Part shown: one piece after another, positions 39,919 to 52,879 of the stretch
Position numbering within the stretch: position 1 is the stretch's first letter
How the letters are laid out: each line of letters begins with the position of its first letter
Assembly: GCA_019915015.1 (NCBI GenBank)
Contig: JAHBBC010000002.1
Location: 1,426,001 to 1,490,000 of the forward strand
Reading direction: 5' to 3'
Length of the DNA: 64,000 bases
From: Auriscalpium vulgare
Lineage: Eukaryota; Basidiomycota; Agaricomycetes; Russulales; Auriscalpiaceae
The notes under the pieces: generated by a model
Database searches by the model: none
Told to the model about the DNA's origin: nothing
What the model saw: only the letters and a program-made list of their open reading frames with translations
Program-made: the position numbers and the translations under genes

Positions 39919-40701
39919 ATGCCCCCACGCCGCACTCACTCTGCCGAGTCTTTGAGCGAGGCTGCCCACAGTTTCCTCTCGCGGCCCGCCCTCCCGCCGG
40001 CATTTACGCCGTCCTTTCCACGGAATTTGGCTACTTCACCCCTGTCAGAGCCAATCAGGAAGCCTGTAGCCGCACTCGGAAGGGTGTGCGACGTGGATCA
40101 ACGATTTCCCGCAAGCTTGCTGTTCATGTCCCTCGGTCTAACGGGGTTCGGCCCATGCCCACCACCAGAGACCGTCATCCTCCTTGAATTCATTGCCGCC
40201 CAAATCAGGGATCCCACCCTTCATTCGCGCAAGGCGCCGGCGAAGTCTATGTCGGGCGCGGTGTATTACTTTCTATTCAGGAGGGCCGCCAGTATGAAAG
40301 AGCTCAAGTTACCGCGTCGTTCTCCGCTCCTCCAGGACAAGAAGTCTAAGAGGCGGCTCAGGGCCGAGCGGGAACTTCTGCGCTATGTGGACAGGTTCCC
40401 CAACCTCACGGAGGCAGATCCCGTTTTGCTGGCAGACGCATTATATATGTCCATCGGCCTTATCACGGACCCTTGCATTGTTGACCCCGACCCACAGGCC
40501 GTCATCCAGGCGAAATTTCTGGATGACCAGCGGCATTACAATCCTGATCGTGCGGTCCCGGAGAGGTCTCTGGTGCAAGCGGCATTCAACTATTTGAACA
40601 AGCGCAGTGTTCAGTTTCCGATGTTTGATGGAGTAATGTCTGAAGTTGTGTCAGGAGGTGAATTGCCCACCCTTCTCTATCGGCTGGGAGACTCTTATTG
40701 A
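39919..40701 (+). CDS. hypothetical protein with an internal repeat of about 60 residues
   Basis: Single-exon frame, 260 residues from the ATG at 39919 (MPPRRTHSAESLSEAAHSF). The frame is open further upstream. It contains two similar segments, LLFMSLGLTGFGPCPPPETV ... SMSGAVYYFLFRR and ALYMSIGLITDPCIVDPDPQ ... SLVQAAFNYLNKR. They are separated by a basic linker (LQDKKSKRRLRAERELLRYV). The repeats share the pattern (L/Y)MS(L/I)GL and a final aromatic helix. No known family is recognised and no neighbours hint at function. Confidence 0.5.
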   Translation: MPPRRTHSAESLSEAAHSFLSRPALPPAFTPSFPRNLATSPLSEPIRKPVAALGRVCDVDQRFPASLLFMSLGLTGFGPCPPPETVILLEFIAAQIRDPTLHSRKAPAKSMSGAVYYFLFRRAASMKELKLPRRSPLLQDKKSKRRLRAERELLRYVDRFPNLTEADPVLLADALYMSIGLITDPCIVDPDPQAVIQAKFLDDQRHYNPDRAVPERSLVQAAFNYLNKRSVQFPMFDGVMSEVVSGGELPTLLYRLGDSY

Positions 40702-41557
40702 TACAGGGTGTCATACTAGTCCAGTAGTAGCGTTCCAGCCAAAAATTTAGTTATAACAGTGATGTTCGAGTCTCAATGAAATACATAGGCGTCGCCCGGC
40801 GCAAAAGAACGCGTTGGGAATACACCAGTCGTACACTCACTAACTAAATAGTGCATAAGTATTCGTGGAGAAGAACTCCGCTTCGGCGACCAAAGTGGCT
40901 ACCGGACACGCCATGATTTGAAGACACATCGTTAGGCATAACGACGACGTTCGGGGCAGATTGAAGAGCATATGCCATAGACACGGCCGCCCTGCTTATC
41001 ACTATTAATACCTCTGCATATACATCAGAAGACGCCGTGTCGTACATATCACTGCCTGCACAGCCGGGTATTTCATCGGAAATACCGTGGATATTATGGT
41101 AAAAGGATTCTACGTATATCACCAGAGATACTGTGAGAGGTATTTTAAGTGTTGCATAAGAAACACTGAGGCAGACAAAGGCCCACAGCCGCGGGGTTAA
41201 AGTATTTCTTTATGAATACTTCACAGTATTTCCAAGGTTTTTCTCATCATATACTTACAGTCTTTTTACAGTTATTTCCACAGTATTTCTTGGCGTGCCA
41301 CTCAACCGCGCAGGCAGTGTATTCACGGAATAGGATTTGGCGTAGGCGACCGAATTCGAGATGGCCGCTTACTATCCACGGATCACAAAGCTTTTACCTC
41401 CTTCCACACTACGCGGAAAGTCGAGATTTGGTCGATGTCATGTATGTAAATAATAAAAGAAGCCAGCAACTTTGTTGAGAGTAGGAAACGGTTCAATTTC
41501 GGAAGCGATAGAAAAAGCCAGCCCCTTCTACGCCTCGACAAAGGCTCTTGAGTCCAT
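40702..41557. other. non-coding stretch with small hairpins
   Basis: No gene seen. Includes a perfect 8-bp stem with 4-nt loop, GGTATTTC-ATCG-GAAATACC, near 41069-41088. From 41195 to 41310 it is AT-rich with repeated ACAGTATTTC or TTACAG words. May be a fragment of a small non-autonomous DNA element. Confidence 0.35.
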
Positions 41558-42593
41558 CTACGGTGTAACCTCAGTTTCCGGGGCACGCGCGTATTGCAGC
41601 TTCTCCAGGTTCGGGTGTGCGGCGCGAAACGCCTGTTCAACCGACTGCGAGTCGAACCAAATCCCCTCCAACAGGACCTCCCGTAGCGACAGCATATACC
41701 GCGTACATGCCGGCAGCCGTTGCGAAGGGATGGAAGTCTGGCACACGGATCTCGAGCACGGCCAAGGCATGCATGTCCTCCAAGACTCCCCACGACAATC
41801 TGCGCCAGAACCCCTCGTACTCCGTAGACCAGTCCCTCGTAAGGTATAGGCCGTCGTGGATGCCAAGGTGCAGCTCCTCGACGCCGGCGAGGAGCTTCTT
41901 GAAGCGCTCGTCGTCGTCAAAGTTGACGAAACATGGTGAGCTGCTGCCCTCCGGAACGAGCGGTACGATGTTGTTAAGGGTGAGAGACAGGAGGTGAGGG
42001 GGGCGGTGCGTGCTGAGGGTTTCGAGTAGCCTGCGGTGGAGCTTCGCAGGCTTCTCGATCTCGCGGCGGCGCTGCTTGGGTGTGAGCGACAGGTAGTCCG
42101 GAGGTGGCGAGTTGCGCGTAAGGCGCACAGCACGGAGAGCGGGCAGCGTGTGCAATTGGGCGACGGCAGCGACGAGGTACGCCCGTACCATGAAGCCGTA
42201 CGACGGACTCGATGACCAATGTGTCAAACCTAGGGAAAATGATCGACGAGCGCACGGTGGAAGTGTAAAGTTGAGCGTACCATGTCAGAGTGACTGCTTG
42301 GATGGATTGAGCAGGTCGCCGTTGCAATCCACCAGGGCATCGCGAATCGTGACCTCCTCGATGTAGCGAGCGACAGGGCTCAGAAGCAACCGGTACAGCC
42401 CGAAAGAGCTCTACCAGGTGTTTAAAGCGACGACTGAGCGGAATGCGCGCGGGGTGGCGAGGGCGCAGAACATGCGGTTAACGCGACGCAGAAGAAGAAG
42501 GTCGTCCGTCGAGAGCTCGTATTCGACCATCTTCCATATGAACATCCAAAGCTCAATGGGTAGCGAGGGAGCGCCAGCCGTCGAGGCTGACAT
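41558..42593 (-). pseudogene. F-box protein relic
   Basis: The start at 42593 gives MSASTAGAPSLPIELWMFIW, then LSTDDLLLLRRVNRMFCALA and RAFRSVVALNTW, a typical F-box followed by the mushroom F-box pattern. An in-frame TAG follows NTW (about 42410). The same frame continues as GLYRLLLSPVARYIEEVTI, so it is a nonsense change and not the natural end. Later segments (FDTLVIES, LRAVRLTRNSPPP, ALAVLEIRVPDFHPF, then LREVLLEGIWFDSQSVEQAF) are leucine-rich-repeat-like but in different frames. Probably a decayed substrate receptor of SCF ubiquitin ligases. Base errors could account for part of the damage. Confidence 0.65.
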
Positions 42594-42704
42594 GAAGGAG
42601 GAAATAAAGTTGGCAAATCGCTTGCCAGCAAGACGTTGTCGAAACATTCGCGAGAGACTAGGAGAAGGTCCACCGTCCTGGGTTGCTGGAAAGTTATTGT
42701 ACTT

Positions 42705-42840
42705 CAAAATTGAAGTACAAACCCAGCATTTGCGCTATGGCCTGCCTCTGGCAACTCGTGCAGAATCTTGAGATAGTCATTGTTTTTGCACAACAACGTT
42801 TGTGCTGCGAGTCACGCAACCCAGCCGCAGCCACCGGCCG
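42705..42840 (+). repeat. ufd4-upstream sequence duplicated at 2925-3090
   Basis: See the matching block at 2925-3090. It lies between the F-box relic and the ufd4 start, so it may hold promoter sequence of ufd4. Confidence 0.55.
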
Positions 42841-42990
42841 GCGAGCCGATGTGGCGGAGATTGGGCCGGCCAGGCGTGTGCGCTGCCGCCCTTTACCCTC
42901 CATCGTCTCTCCTCTAAAGAACTTCCAGACTCTTCGCATCTTCATCTCGAACCGACACGTCCTGAATCGATGGCTGGCAAGCGGCTCTAA

Positions 42991-45900
42991 ATGGACTTAT
43001 CACCATCCCACAGCCAACAAGCCAGCTCCAGCTCAGTCAGCTTGCAAGAATCGCACAACCAGCCTGTGACGGCGACAGCCTCGTCGGATTCCTCCCGAAC
43101 TCTTCGTTCCAGCACCCGCGCCAAAGCCGCAAGGAAGGACAAGGACAAGGGCAAGGACCGGGACACCTCTGATCAAACCATCGCACCGCCCACGGACACC
43201 TCTTCTTCCTCTCGCGCCACACGCTCCAGCAACCCAGCCGCCTCCAACAAGCGCACTCGCGACCCTGCTGGCAAAGGCAAGGCCAAGGAGCAGCCCGACG
43301 ATTCCATCCCCACCCGCGCATCCAAGAAGTATGTCCTTGTTCTCGACCAATGTGCCGCCCGACGCTGACGTCTCGCGCGTCCCGCAGACCCCGCCGTGCT
43401 ACCTACCCCATCACTGCATCCGGTCTGACTATCAACGAGCCAACTCGCGACGTCAAAGGCAAGAAGCGCGCAGCCCCCGAGCTTAATTCAGAAGAAGAAG
43501 CGGTCTCCGCACCCGCCGGCCCCTCAAAGCGTCCACGAAACACGACCGCATATTCCCTCCGCTCCCGCCCCGATACAGCGCACTCCCACACCCCAGATAT
43601 GCCCAAGAAGCAAAGGTAAAAACTCGTCATACCGAGCACGCTCGACCTCCCTGACATATACGTTCGCAGACAATCCACCATGTCGAAAGGCAAGGCGGCC
43701 GCTAAGAGCAAGGCCGTCGCCGCACCTGGCCCATCACGAGTCACGGACGACGATGTCGAAATGATGGATGTCGACTACAAGCACGCCTTGTCAGACCACG
43801 GCGATGCTGTGAATGACGATGGGCGTGAGGACTTGGATGGTGGCGACATCGATGATGGGCACGATGATGGAGGTGGCGACGAAGATGTGGATGAGGATGA
43901 TGGGGGCATTGACGGAGGCGCTGGGCGAGGTTTTGCTGGGCTGGACGAGTCGGCTGCCATGGCCATCTTTGCCGACTATCGCCAACTCGGCTCGTACATG
44001 ATGGGGCTCAATTCGAGGCTCAAGACGATGCTCACCAACATTAAATCCACTGCCGATCCAACGACCCGTCTCGTCACTTTGCAAGAGCTGAGCGAGCTGC
44101 TCAGCATCAGCACGGAGGACACGCTCGCGGGGTCCTTCCAAGTCGACTCTTTTGTACGCGAGCTCGTCAAGATCCTAGGTGGGACTGGTAGCGCCGCTGA
44201 CGAAGACGACGACGACGACGAGAATCACGCGCCACAGGACGAGGACGCTGCGCTCGCAGCCGCTCTGGCCATCAGCGGCGGCGGTCAGTATCAAGGCGAC
44301 GACAATCTAGAGGCCCAGGTTCTGGCTGCGCGCTGCCTGGCTAATCTGATGGAGGCGCTTCCCGGCGTTGCGCATACCGTGGTCTACCACGGCGCCATCC
44401 CTGTCTTGTGCAGCAAGCTCGTCGAGATATCGTACATTGACTTGGCGGAGCAGACTCTCAGCGTGAGTCTTCTTCCATATAGATTTTAGCGTCATGGCTC
44501 ACGCAATGTTGTCAGACCCTGGAGAAGATCTCGGAAGAGTTCCCCAGCTCCATCGTGCGCGAAGGCGGCCTCGCCGCTCTCCTGAACTACCTTGACTTCT
44601 TCTCCATCGCTGTCCAGCGCACTGCCCTCCAAGCCGCCGCCAACTGTTGCCGCAACGTAACGCCAGAGCACCTGCAGATGATACGGGGCGTGTGGCCCAT
44701 CATACGCAACTGTCTCGGATACTCTGACCAGCGTCTCGTCGAGTTCGCTTGCTTATGCGTCATCCGCGTCATTGAGTCCTATTATCGCACCTCCACTGAG
44801 AGCCTCGAGAGCCTAGTCGACGTCGATCTCATCAAGGCGGTCAACTTGCTTTTGCTGCCGGCTGGCGGGTCGCCTTTGATTGCTGCGAACACGTTCACGC
44901 AGCTTCTGCGCGCTTTGGCGACATCTGCGCGGGTTAGCCCGAAGATCACCCTTGCCTTACTCGAGGCGGGCATTGTCGATACACTGTATCAGATCTTGAC
45001 TGGGGTCTTACCGTCGTCAGGTCACTCGGAAAGCGAGGAGCAGGGCAATGCTTCAGGCGGTCAGGGACTGGGAGGCGGTCTTGCCGACATGACCGTTATG
45101 CAGAATTTGGCACATCGGCCGAAGGATCAGGTTGAGGAAGCCTTGAGTCTCATATCGGAGCTTCTTCCTCCTTTGCCCAAAGGTTTGTTCCACGTCAATT
45201 TTTATGCCATTCTGTACTCATTCGTTGTAGATGGAGTGTTCGACCACAAGGGGTACACGGAGAAATCGTTAGCCAGGATGGCGAAGGCGAAGGCGAAAGC
45301 TGAGCGTGCCGCCATCCGCCAGGCTAATCATGCGCAGATGAACGCGCTTCTTGGGTTCAGCGCCATGCCTTCCGCGTCTACCCCAGTACCATCAGAGGCG
45401 ACGACACCTACTCCCGTTGACAGCGCACAGGAAGCAGATGAGCCGCCACCAACCCACGCCAAGGAGCCTTCCGTCGACCGCACGGAACTACTTCGTGGGA
45501 AGCCGGAGGTCGTCAGCCGTTTCATGCAGCTGATGGTCCCTATCCTTATTGATGTTTATGCTGCGAGCGTGATTACCACCGTGCGCATCAAGACTCTGAC
45601 CGGTTTACTCAAGGCGATTAGTTTCTTAGAAGCAGAGGAGACAAAGCAGGTTCTTAAGGTAAATTCCCCAATGTCCTGTATACTACTCGAGCTAATATCC
45701 TATCTAGTTTGTTCCCGTCGCGAGCTTCGCATCCTCGATCCTCTCATCGAAAGACCACCCCACCCTCGTCATCGGAGCGCTTCAACTCGTCGAGTTACTT
45801 CTCGCGAAGAGCCCTGAGGAGTACCGACCGGCATTCCGCCGCGAAGGAGTCTACCATGAGATTGAAGCGCTTGCGTCGCGCAACCTCATTGCATCGAAGT

Positions 45901-48900
45901 CGAAGGACAACAAGGACAAGGAGGGATCAGACGCCTCTGCCGAGCCGGCGCCCGCGCCTCCTCCCGCGCCGGTATCTGCCCTCGCTGCGAGCATGCCGGG
46001 ATTCAAGAAACTCAGCTCGCTCTCGTTAGACCCCGAGGACGCTGTGACGCTGCGGGCGCGAGTCATCAGATTCCGTCACCTGGTTGGGAAGGACAGCGCG
46101 GAGGGCGATGACACGTTTTCGAAGCTCAGGCATCTGGTCGAGCGCCTTGGTAACCTGAATGCGAGCGAGAAAGAGGTCGGGAGTGCCCTAAGGGACCTCG
46201 CGACGCTGTTTGCCTCGCCGCATACCTCAGTGTCAAGTTTCGAGCTGCTTCAGAGCGGTGTCATCGACGGTCTTTTGCAGTATGCTACTGACAAAACGCG
46301 AAGCAGTGAGTTTTTCATCAGGAGGATTCGGTATCGAAGCTGAACCTATGGCTAGTCCCTATCTCGCGTCGTCAGGAGTTACTTCTCGACTCGTTCAATT
46401 CACGCAAGATCAAGGTGCCGGCTGGATCGCAGAGCCCCTTCGCTGTCTTTGTGAAGAAGTTGCAGGAGAGCCTGACAAGGATGGAGTCATTCGAGGTTGT
46501 TACTGTTACGCAAGGTATCGACGGTTAGTTTCATTCGTCGGCATCTGGCTATCTTGACTAACGACTTTGTTTTTCTTGAAGACTCGAAACGAAGTAGTTC
46601 ACCGTCGCTACTGGCGCGACAATTACGTCTGCGTTTGGTTGCCGCCGAAGGGTCTGACATCCCACGGAACTTCAACAACATCGTCGTGTCCATCCATGCC
46701 ATCGCCACTTTCCAGGCTCTTCACGACTACCTACGCCCTCGCGTATCGGGCATCCTGTTCAACAGTACGCGGCTATCAGGAATGTTGGCCGCTCTGGCTG
46801 CTTCCGGTGCAGGACCATCGTCGGACAGTGCATCGTTACCACCACCGTCATCCGGCGCAGCGGACGGCTCTCTAGCTTCAGCAGCCGCAACTTCGTCGGC
46901 CATAGGACGGCGGCGCAGCCAGCGGCTCAGCGCGAAGAATGCCCCCACCGTGCCCTCAAGCGAGCCCGTGGAAGACGCCGAGTTGTCCGCACCTCTGTCG
47001 GCAAGTGTTGTGTCTGATCCTCCCGCTTCTGCTGGGACAGAGCCAGCTCGGAGCGAGACCGTAGTGAACGACGAACCGGAATTTGCGGCCGATTTTACCG
47101 ACGAAGAGGTGGACGCGGAGGTATGGTTCCACGCCGCTGGTGTTTCGTTATGTATGCTCAGTTTTACCTACAGGTCTTTGACGAAGATGTGGACCCTGAG
47201 AACCCGGTTCCCGAGAAGACGGTGACGTTGTCGATTGCAGACGGTACGTTCACCACGACATATAGCTTGCCAGGTCTTGACTATGCAATAGATGGAACCA
47301 AGGTCGAGGCGCAAACCCCAGACGGCACTCGGGTTGGCACGCCCGGCACTGCTGTAGGGCCATCTAGGGTACCAACACCGCGCGATGGTCCATCGGGCAA
47401 GAGCTCCTACGCAGCCGCGCTGAAGGCGAAGCCCACGGACTGGCACCTGGAGTTCTCTATGGACGATCACCCTTTGCCGTTGGACTTGACGATCTATGGG
47501 GCAATCCATCAACACGAGCTACGGAAGAAGGCTGCAGGGGACGCGACGTCGCTGCCGCCCCATCTACTCTGGCAGGGTGTCTACACCGTGAAGTTCAAGA
47601 AAGTTTCCGGCCCGGCGCCTGCTGAAGGTGAGTTCTTTCGTCGTCATCCTGCTGGCTTAGTCTGATTGCTCGTAGGTGCCGGTGAAGGTGCGGAGTCAAG
47701 CTCCAGGAGCCGGTCGCCGGCGCTCTCTTTGTCTTCTCTCCCGGAGGATGCTCCTCACGCGAAGATCTTGCGCCTCTTGCGGGTACTACACAAGTTGAAT
47801 GTGGCTGAACTCGAGCGTCCTTCAGTCGTCAAGCGGAATTTACCCGAATCTGCGTTTGTCAACAACAAGCTGTCGGCGAAACTTACCCGCCAACTAGAGG
47901 AGCCGATGATCGTGACTAGTCAATGCTTACCGGACTGGGCTCTAGATCTACCCCAACACTTCCCTTTCTTGTTCCCGTTCGCCACGCGGTACAATTTCCT
48001 GCAGTCGACGTCCTTCGGTTATGCACGCTTAATCCTCAAGTGGCAGAGTCAACAGACTCGTGGGCAGGACAGCTCCCGGCGAGACGACGGCGTTGGCTTC
48101 CTCGGTCGCCTTCAACGACAGAAGGTTCGCATCTCTCGCAAGCACATCCTAGAGTCGGCTATGAAGGTGTTCGAGCTGTACGGCTCGTCGTCGTCGATAC
48201 TGGAAGTGGAGTACTTTGAGGAGGTTGGGACTGGACTGGGACCGACACTCGAGTTCTATTCCCTTGTCTCCAAGGAATTCGCACGACGAGACCTCAAGAT
48301 ATGGCGCGATGACGATTCTCTCAAGCCTGGCGCGTATGTCCACCATCCTCTGGGGCTGTTCCCAGCTCCTATCAGCTCCGAGGACATCGCGAACGATGGC
48401 GGGCAGAAGAAGACCCACATCATCCGCGTAATTGGCCAGTTCGTGGCGAAGGCGATGCTTGACTCGAGGATCATCGACATGTCATTCAATAAGGTATTCC
48501 TCAGGCTTGCACTGGGCGAAGAGGTGCCTTTGACGATTGAGACCTTGAGAGTGAGTGTTGATCGTGGTGCATATCGCTTTCGCATTGACCTTGGCGAAAT
48601 AGCTTGTTGATGCGGATCTTGCCAACTCACTGGAGAAGCTTCAATCATTAGCCTCCACCGGCCACGGCCCACGGGATAAGGTGGGCGCTTTTCATCGCCT
48701 TCTGTAATCCTGGCGCTCATAGTCTTCGTTTGTAGCTGCAAAAGCTGTGGGGCAAAGAAGAAGACAAGATTGAGGATTTGGCGCTTGACTTCACCATCCC
48801 GGGCTACAACATCGACCTTCGGGTGCGTCTCTTCTAACATTACCACATATCTGTCCGTACTGACTGGCTGCAATAGCCTGGGGGGAAGGACTTGAGCGTG

Positions 48901-49550
48901 ACATCCAGCAACGTCCATGACTACATCAAGGAAGTCATGGACGCGATCATTGGCTCGGGTGCCAAGCTCCAAGCCAAGGCGTTCCGCGAGGGCTTCTCCA
49001 AAGTGTTCCCCATCAGTGATTTGCAGGCTTTCACGATGGATGAGCTCGTCATGCTGTTCGGCAACGCAGACGAAGACTGGAGCGTTGAGAGTAAGTCTTC
49101 CCGTCTTTCGATATGCGATTTTGCGCTAAAACCTCTCCCTCTTTAGCACTCAGTGAGGCACTCAAGGCCGACCACGGCTTCAACGTGGAGAGCCGGGCGA
49201 TCCGCAGTCTCATAGAGATCATGTCAGAGTACGACGCCCCGACGCGTCGAGACTACCTGCAGTTTCTCACTGGCAGTCCCAAACTCCCGATCGGCGGTTC
49301 GTCCTCTGCTGTCGCATGTTGGCCAACGTTACTTACGCTCTCCTCACATACAGGTTTCCGCGGCCTTAACCCGTCGCTGACGGTTGTGCGCAAGCCGCAC
49401 GAGGCGCCTCTATCTGCGGACGACTACCTGCCCAGCGTGATGACGTGCGTGAACTACCTGAAGCTGCCCGAATACAGCTCGAAAGACGTCATGCGGTCGA
49501 AGCTCAGCACGGCTATGAAAGAGGGTGTCGGGAGCTTCCATCTGTCGTAG
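42991..49550 (+). CDS. ufd4: UFD4/TRIP12-type HECT E3 ubiquitin ligase
   Basis: About 1,900 residues on roughly 14 introns, all with consistent phase. The start MDLSPSHSQQ at 42991 gives a Ser/Lys-rich, basic disordered N-terminus and an acidic run (DDGHDDGGGDEDVDEDDG). An armadillo-like helical region follows (LKTMLTNIKSTADPTTRLVT, LAARCLANLMEALPGVAHTV, LEKISEEFPSSIVREGGLAA, LCVIRVIESYYRTS). This order is that of yeast Ufd4 and animal TRIP12, without a WWE domain. A mid-region with SFNSRKIKVP and an acidic stretch precedes the HECT domain (RISRKHILESAMKVFELYG, LEVEYFEEVGTGLGPTLEFY, FVAKAMLDSRIIDMSFNKVF, FSKVFPISDLQAFTMDEL, and the C-lobe). The predicted catalytic cysteine is in VMTCVNYLKLPEYSS. 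Known role: ubiquitin-fusion-degradation E3, elongating chains for proteasomal turnover. The gene looks fully intact. Confidence 0.95.
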
Positions 49551-50449
49551 AGTGGTGTCGTCGCAATCAGTGCTGAGGTGTACGTTTGAGCAGTTCGCAG
49601 TCACTATAGTTCCTATCATCAGCCTTGCGCGCTAGAATGCTTTTCATCTGTTCGCATTGAACATAATCATATATGCATCATGGACTGTATCAAGTAGTTA
49701 TAAATATACATGTGCCCGACGTATACGTCGATGTGACAATTTATAGAAGAAACGACCAGCACACCTCCGGGGCAGGATTGATTGTTCGACTCAGGGGTAG
49801 AACCAACCGCATTCTGTTTGCCAGTGCTGGAAGGAGACGACTTGAGGAAGGCCTCCTTCGAATCTGGAAGTGGGTCCCTTTCCTGGTACTGGGGGAGAGA
49901 TGGGAAACGGTCTATGGGATTGCAAGACGAGGCGTTCGACTTCATGCCATCGACCCGAGTCGCTTCGCCAAGAGTGCTGGATGTTTTCGTAGAAGAGGGT
50001 TGGTGACAAAGCAGAGGGGAAAGCTTCTCCGTAGTCGGCTTCAACTTATTCTCCTCTCGGCGCTGAGGGCGGTGACAGGATGGCGACAGGTGTGAGCGTA
50101 CATTTCCCATGGTAATAGTGAAGTATCGACCGCCATGCAAGAGCGAGCGTTTGAGTACGGGCGAATAGGAGGGATGGATGCAGATGACCCGATGAAACCG
50201 CCGGTGCGACGTGTCTCAGACCCCCAGATGGCCGTAGTAGAGTCGGGCTTGGGTTACCGGGTCGGGGCGCAGGACTGCTGCTGCTTTAGTGACCTTGGCA
50301 CTGAATAGTCGTTCTGTTAGGATAAGACCGCTGGTCAATATGACGTCCCCGGATATCTGGTGTTCGTGTCCAAATCTCTGCAGACCCCAAAGAGCCTGAA
50401 TATGCGCATAGCAGCATGATGAACTACCCGCTAACGTCCGTTCACGACA
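49551..50449. other. 3' flank between ufd4 and rcc1 (convergent)
   Basis: The two genes converge here. A minus-strand frame at 49667-50140 exists but shows no domain. I regard it as unsupported. AT-rich TATATATG sequence near 49670 may include the ufd4 polyadenylation region. Confidence 0.4.
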
Positions 50450-52196
50450 CTAGGTCCGCTTCCTGAACAGTCCGAGCGAATGCTGCCCGCCGCAGCTCAC
50501 GCCCACCGCCGCCCAGCTCCCGCCCTCGCGCCGCACGACGACGGTCGGCTCCTCCACGCGCTCCTCACCCTTCACGCCCAGCTCGCCCTGCGCACCCTCG
50601 CCCCACGCGTACAGCGCGCCCGCACGCGTCACCGCCGCGTTGAACCGCGTGCCCGCACTCACCGCGACGACGGGGTCGTCTGTATGCGCGTCCGGAAACG
50701 GCACGAGCACCGGTGCGTCTACAGAGTCAGGCGCGTCGGGCACGCCCAGCTGGCACGCGTCGCCGCGCCCGCACGCGTACACGCGCCCGTCCGACGTCAG
50801 GAACAGCGTGTGCAGGTCGCCGCCCGCGATCTGCACCACGCGCGCGCCGTCCCCGAGCTCCTGCGCGCTCAGGCCCTGCACGCGGCGCGGCGTCTGCACG
50901 ATCCCGTCCGTGTCGGCGGGGTTCGTGCCCGTGCCCGTCTGCCCCGCGGAGTTCAGCCCCCACCCCCACACGTCGCCCGCCTCGTCGACGGCGAACGAGT
51001 GCATGTTCCCTGCGCCGACGGCGACTGCGCGCCGTGTGCGGGAGCCGAGCACGACGCGCTCTGGGACAGTGCCGTGGATCTTGCGGCGTTCAATGATTTT
51101 GCGCCCGAGCTGGCCCTGCTCGCCAGCGCCCCAGCTGTATAAAGTGCCTTGCGCTGTGAGCACGACGAGGTGGTTGTTGCCCGCGGCCAGAGCGACACAG
51201 TGCTGGCCGGGGAGGAGCACTTCGGGAAGGAATTGCAGCCGGTTGCCCGAGGCGAACCCGAGGGAGCCTTCGTTGGCCTAGCGAGCAGAGTCAGGGAAGG
51301 AACACAGACGTGAAGGAAAATGGACGGACTCGGAAGGATCCCCATACACGCAACTCGCCCTCCGTGCTTATGGCAGCCGAGATACTATCGCCAGCCGCGA
51401 TCTTTGCCGCGCGGAATTTGTCGTCTACAAGAGACTGCAATGGATGTGGGATCGATGTGAGGATATCGATGTTGAGGAAATTCCCTGGGTTGTCAGGATC
51501 GGGCACGTCTTTTGTGATGCGGCCTAGGGCGGCATCGTCGTTCACACCACACGACCAGATCTACCGCGAGTACACATGTCAGCGCCGCCAAACACGAAAA
51601 ACACGCGCAATATAACGTACCTTGCCGTTCTCATCGACGAACATCGAGTGCATGCCACCGGCAGCCACCGCAACGACTCCTGCCCCAGACTCCGTGCCAA
51701 ACACGCCCTCCGCGATCTTGTCCTCAACCCATGTATTCCGCCGCGGGGTCGCGAACTCATCCAAGAAAGTCGGGCCCATGCCAAACTGCCCAAAGTTCCC
51801 CGTGCCCCATACAAAGATCTGGCCTGCAGGGCGCAACGGCTCCGGGAACGCGGGCAAGGGAATAAATGGCATGATAATTTTGGATTTGTGGGCTCGAAGG
51901 GGCGCCGGCGCGTCCGCAGCAGCTTCGGTCTGCGTTTGTGACTCGAGGGCCATGTCTGGGATGCCGTCGCTGAGGCCGGATGGGGAAGGATGGCGCGAGC
52001 GTTTCGTGGGCGGGGGCGAGGGCGACGTCTCGCGCGACGCGGTGCGTTTGACGCGCGAGCGCGATGTAGTTGGTTTTGTGGCGGGCGCTGCAGGTGTGCG
52101 AGATTTTGCGCCTCGGGAACTGGTCCGCGTGAGGGCTTTGGGCTCGGGTTTGGTGCCGTCGTCCAGCTGCTTCGACCGTGTTCGGGAGGGGGGCAT
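50450..52196 (-). CDS. rcc1: RCC1 homologue, Ran guanine-nucleotide exchange factor
   Basis: About 540 residues in three exons (52196-51621, 51560 to about 51332, about 51279-50450). The N-terminus is basic and disordered (MPPSRTRSKQLDD, TSRSRVKRTASRETS, PTKRSRH), consistent with nuclear/chromatin targeting. Then come the seven-bladed RCC1 repeats: GQIFVWGTGNFGQFGMG, VVAVAAGGMHSMFVDENGKI, AAKIAAGDSISAAIS, VALAAGNNHLVVLTAQGTLY, AVGAGNMHSFAVDEAGDVWG, QIAGGDLHTLFLTSDGRVYA, AVSAGTRFNAAVTRAGALYA and a final SCGGQHSLGLF. Known role: exchange factor for Ran GTPase on chromatin, driving nuclear transport and spindle assembly (yeast Srm1/Prp20, fission yeast Pim1). GC content of the last exon is unusually high. 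Confidence 0.92.
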
Positions 52197-52879
52197 GGTG
52201 GAGCTGCAAAAAAGCGTGCAGATGGTCGGTTGGCCTTACTAGTAGGCGCAAAGAACACTGGTGAAGGAGAGATGATGCAACTGACGTTCTCGACGCGAAA
52301 GCGAGATGATGGTGGTCGAGAGTTAAGGAGCAGAAGTAAAGTGGTGGACTAGGACTCGGAGGGTTGGTCACACAGCACGTCACGTGCTGCTGTGGCCATG
52401 GCCGTCGGCCAGAGGCCCAGAGCTCAGCGGCTTATAGGCCCCACACGCGTCAAGCACAGGTCATCTACAATCGGGGGTCCGAGATTTTGATTTGTTAAAG
52501 GCCAAGGAAATATGAAATGACCAGCGGCGAGCGCATTCACTGCGTTCAGGGCCCGGATACTATAGGTTAAAGTATGTCCGACCAGGTCAGCTAATTGGAG
52601 TCCCGGAAGCGGGGAGTGAAACTCGGCAAGTAGACCGAACAAGATGGGATCGCGTCAAATACTTAGAGTTCGAGTAGATGGCCTGCTCGGACCGTAAGTA
52701 CCTCGTCCGCTTGGATTCAAAGTAGCTGGGACCACGTTGTAGTAGCACCTGTGATTCCCACGAAACGCCTCTAGTTAGAGTAGTACAGTGTAGTGTATGG
52801 CCGCCTCTAGTTAGAGGGCCGGACGCGCTCCACCTCTATCGACTGCTAATGCATGTTAATGCCCCCTGCCTTGTCGATA
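52197..52879. other. 5' flank of rcc1 and unassigned sequence
   Basis: Nothing recognised beyond the presumed rcc1 promoter. A 17-bp near-direct repeat CCGCCTCTAGTTAGAG / ACGCCTCTAGTTAGAG occurs near 52770-52817. Confidence 0.35.

Noticed and set aside
49667..50140. Minus-strand frame downstream of ufd4, with a MGNVRS start that could be myristoylated
   Set aside because: No domain, no intron, lies in the expected 3' region of ufd4, and its opposite strand is equally open.
50480..51281. Plus-strand open frames over the rcc1 coding region
   Set aside because: Antisense shadows of a very GC-rich conserved exon.
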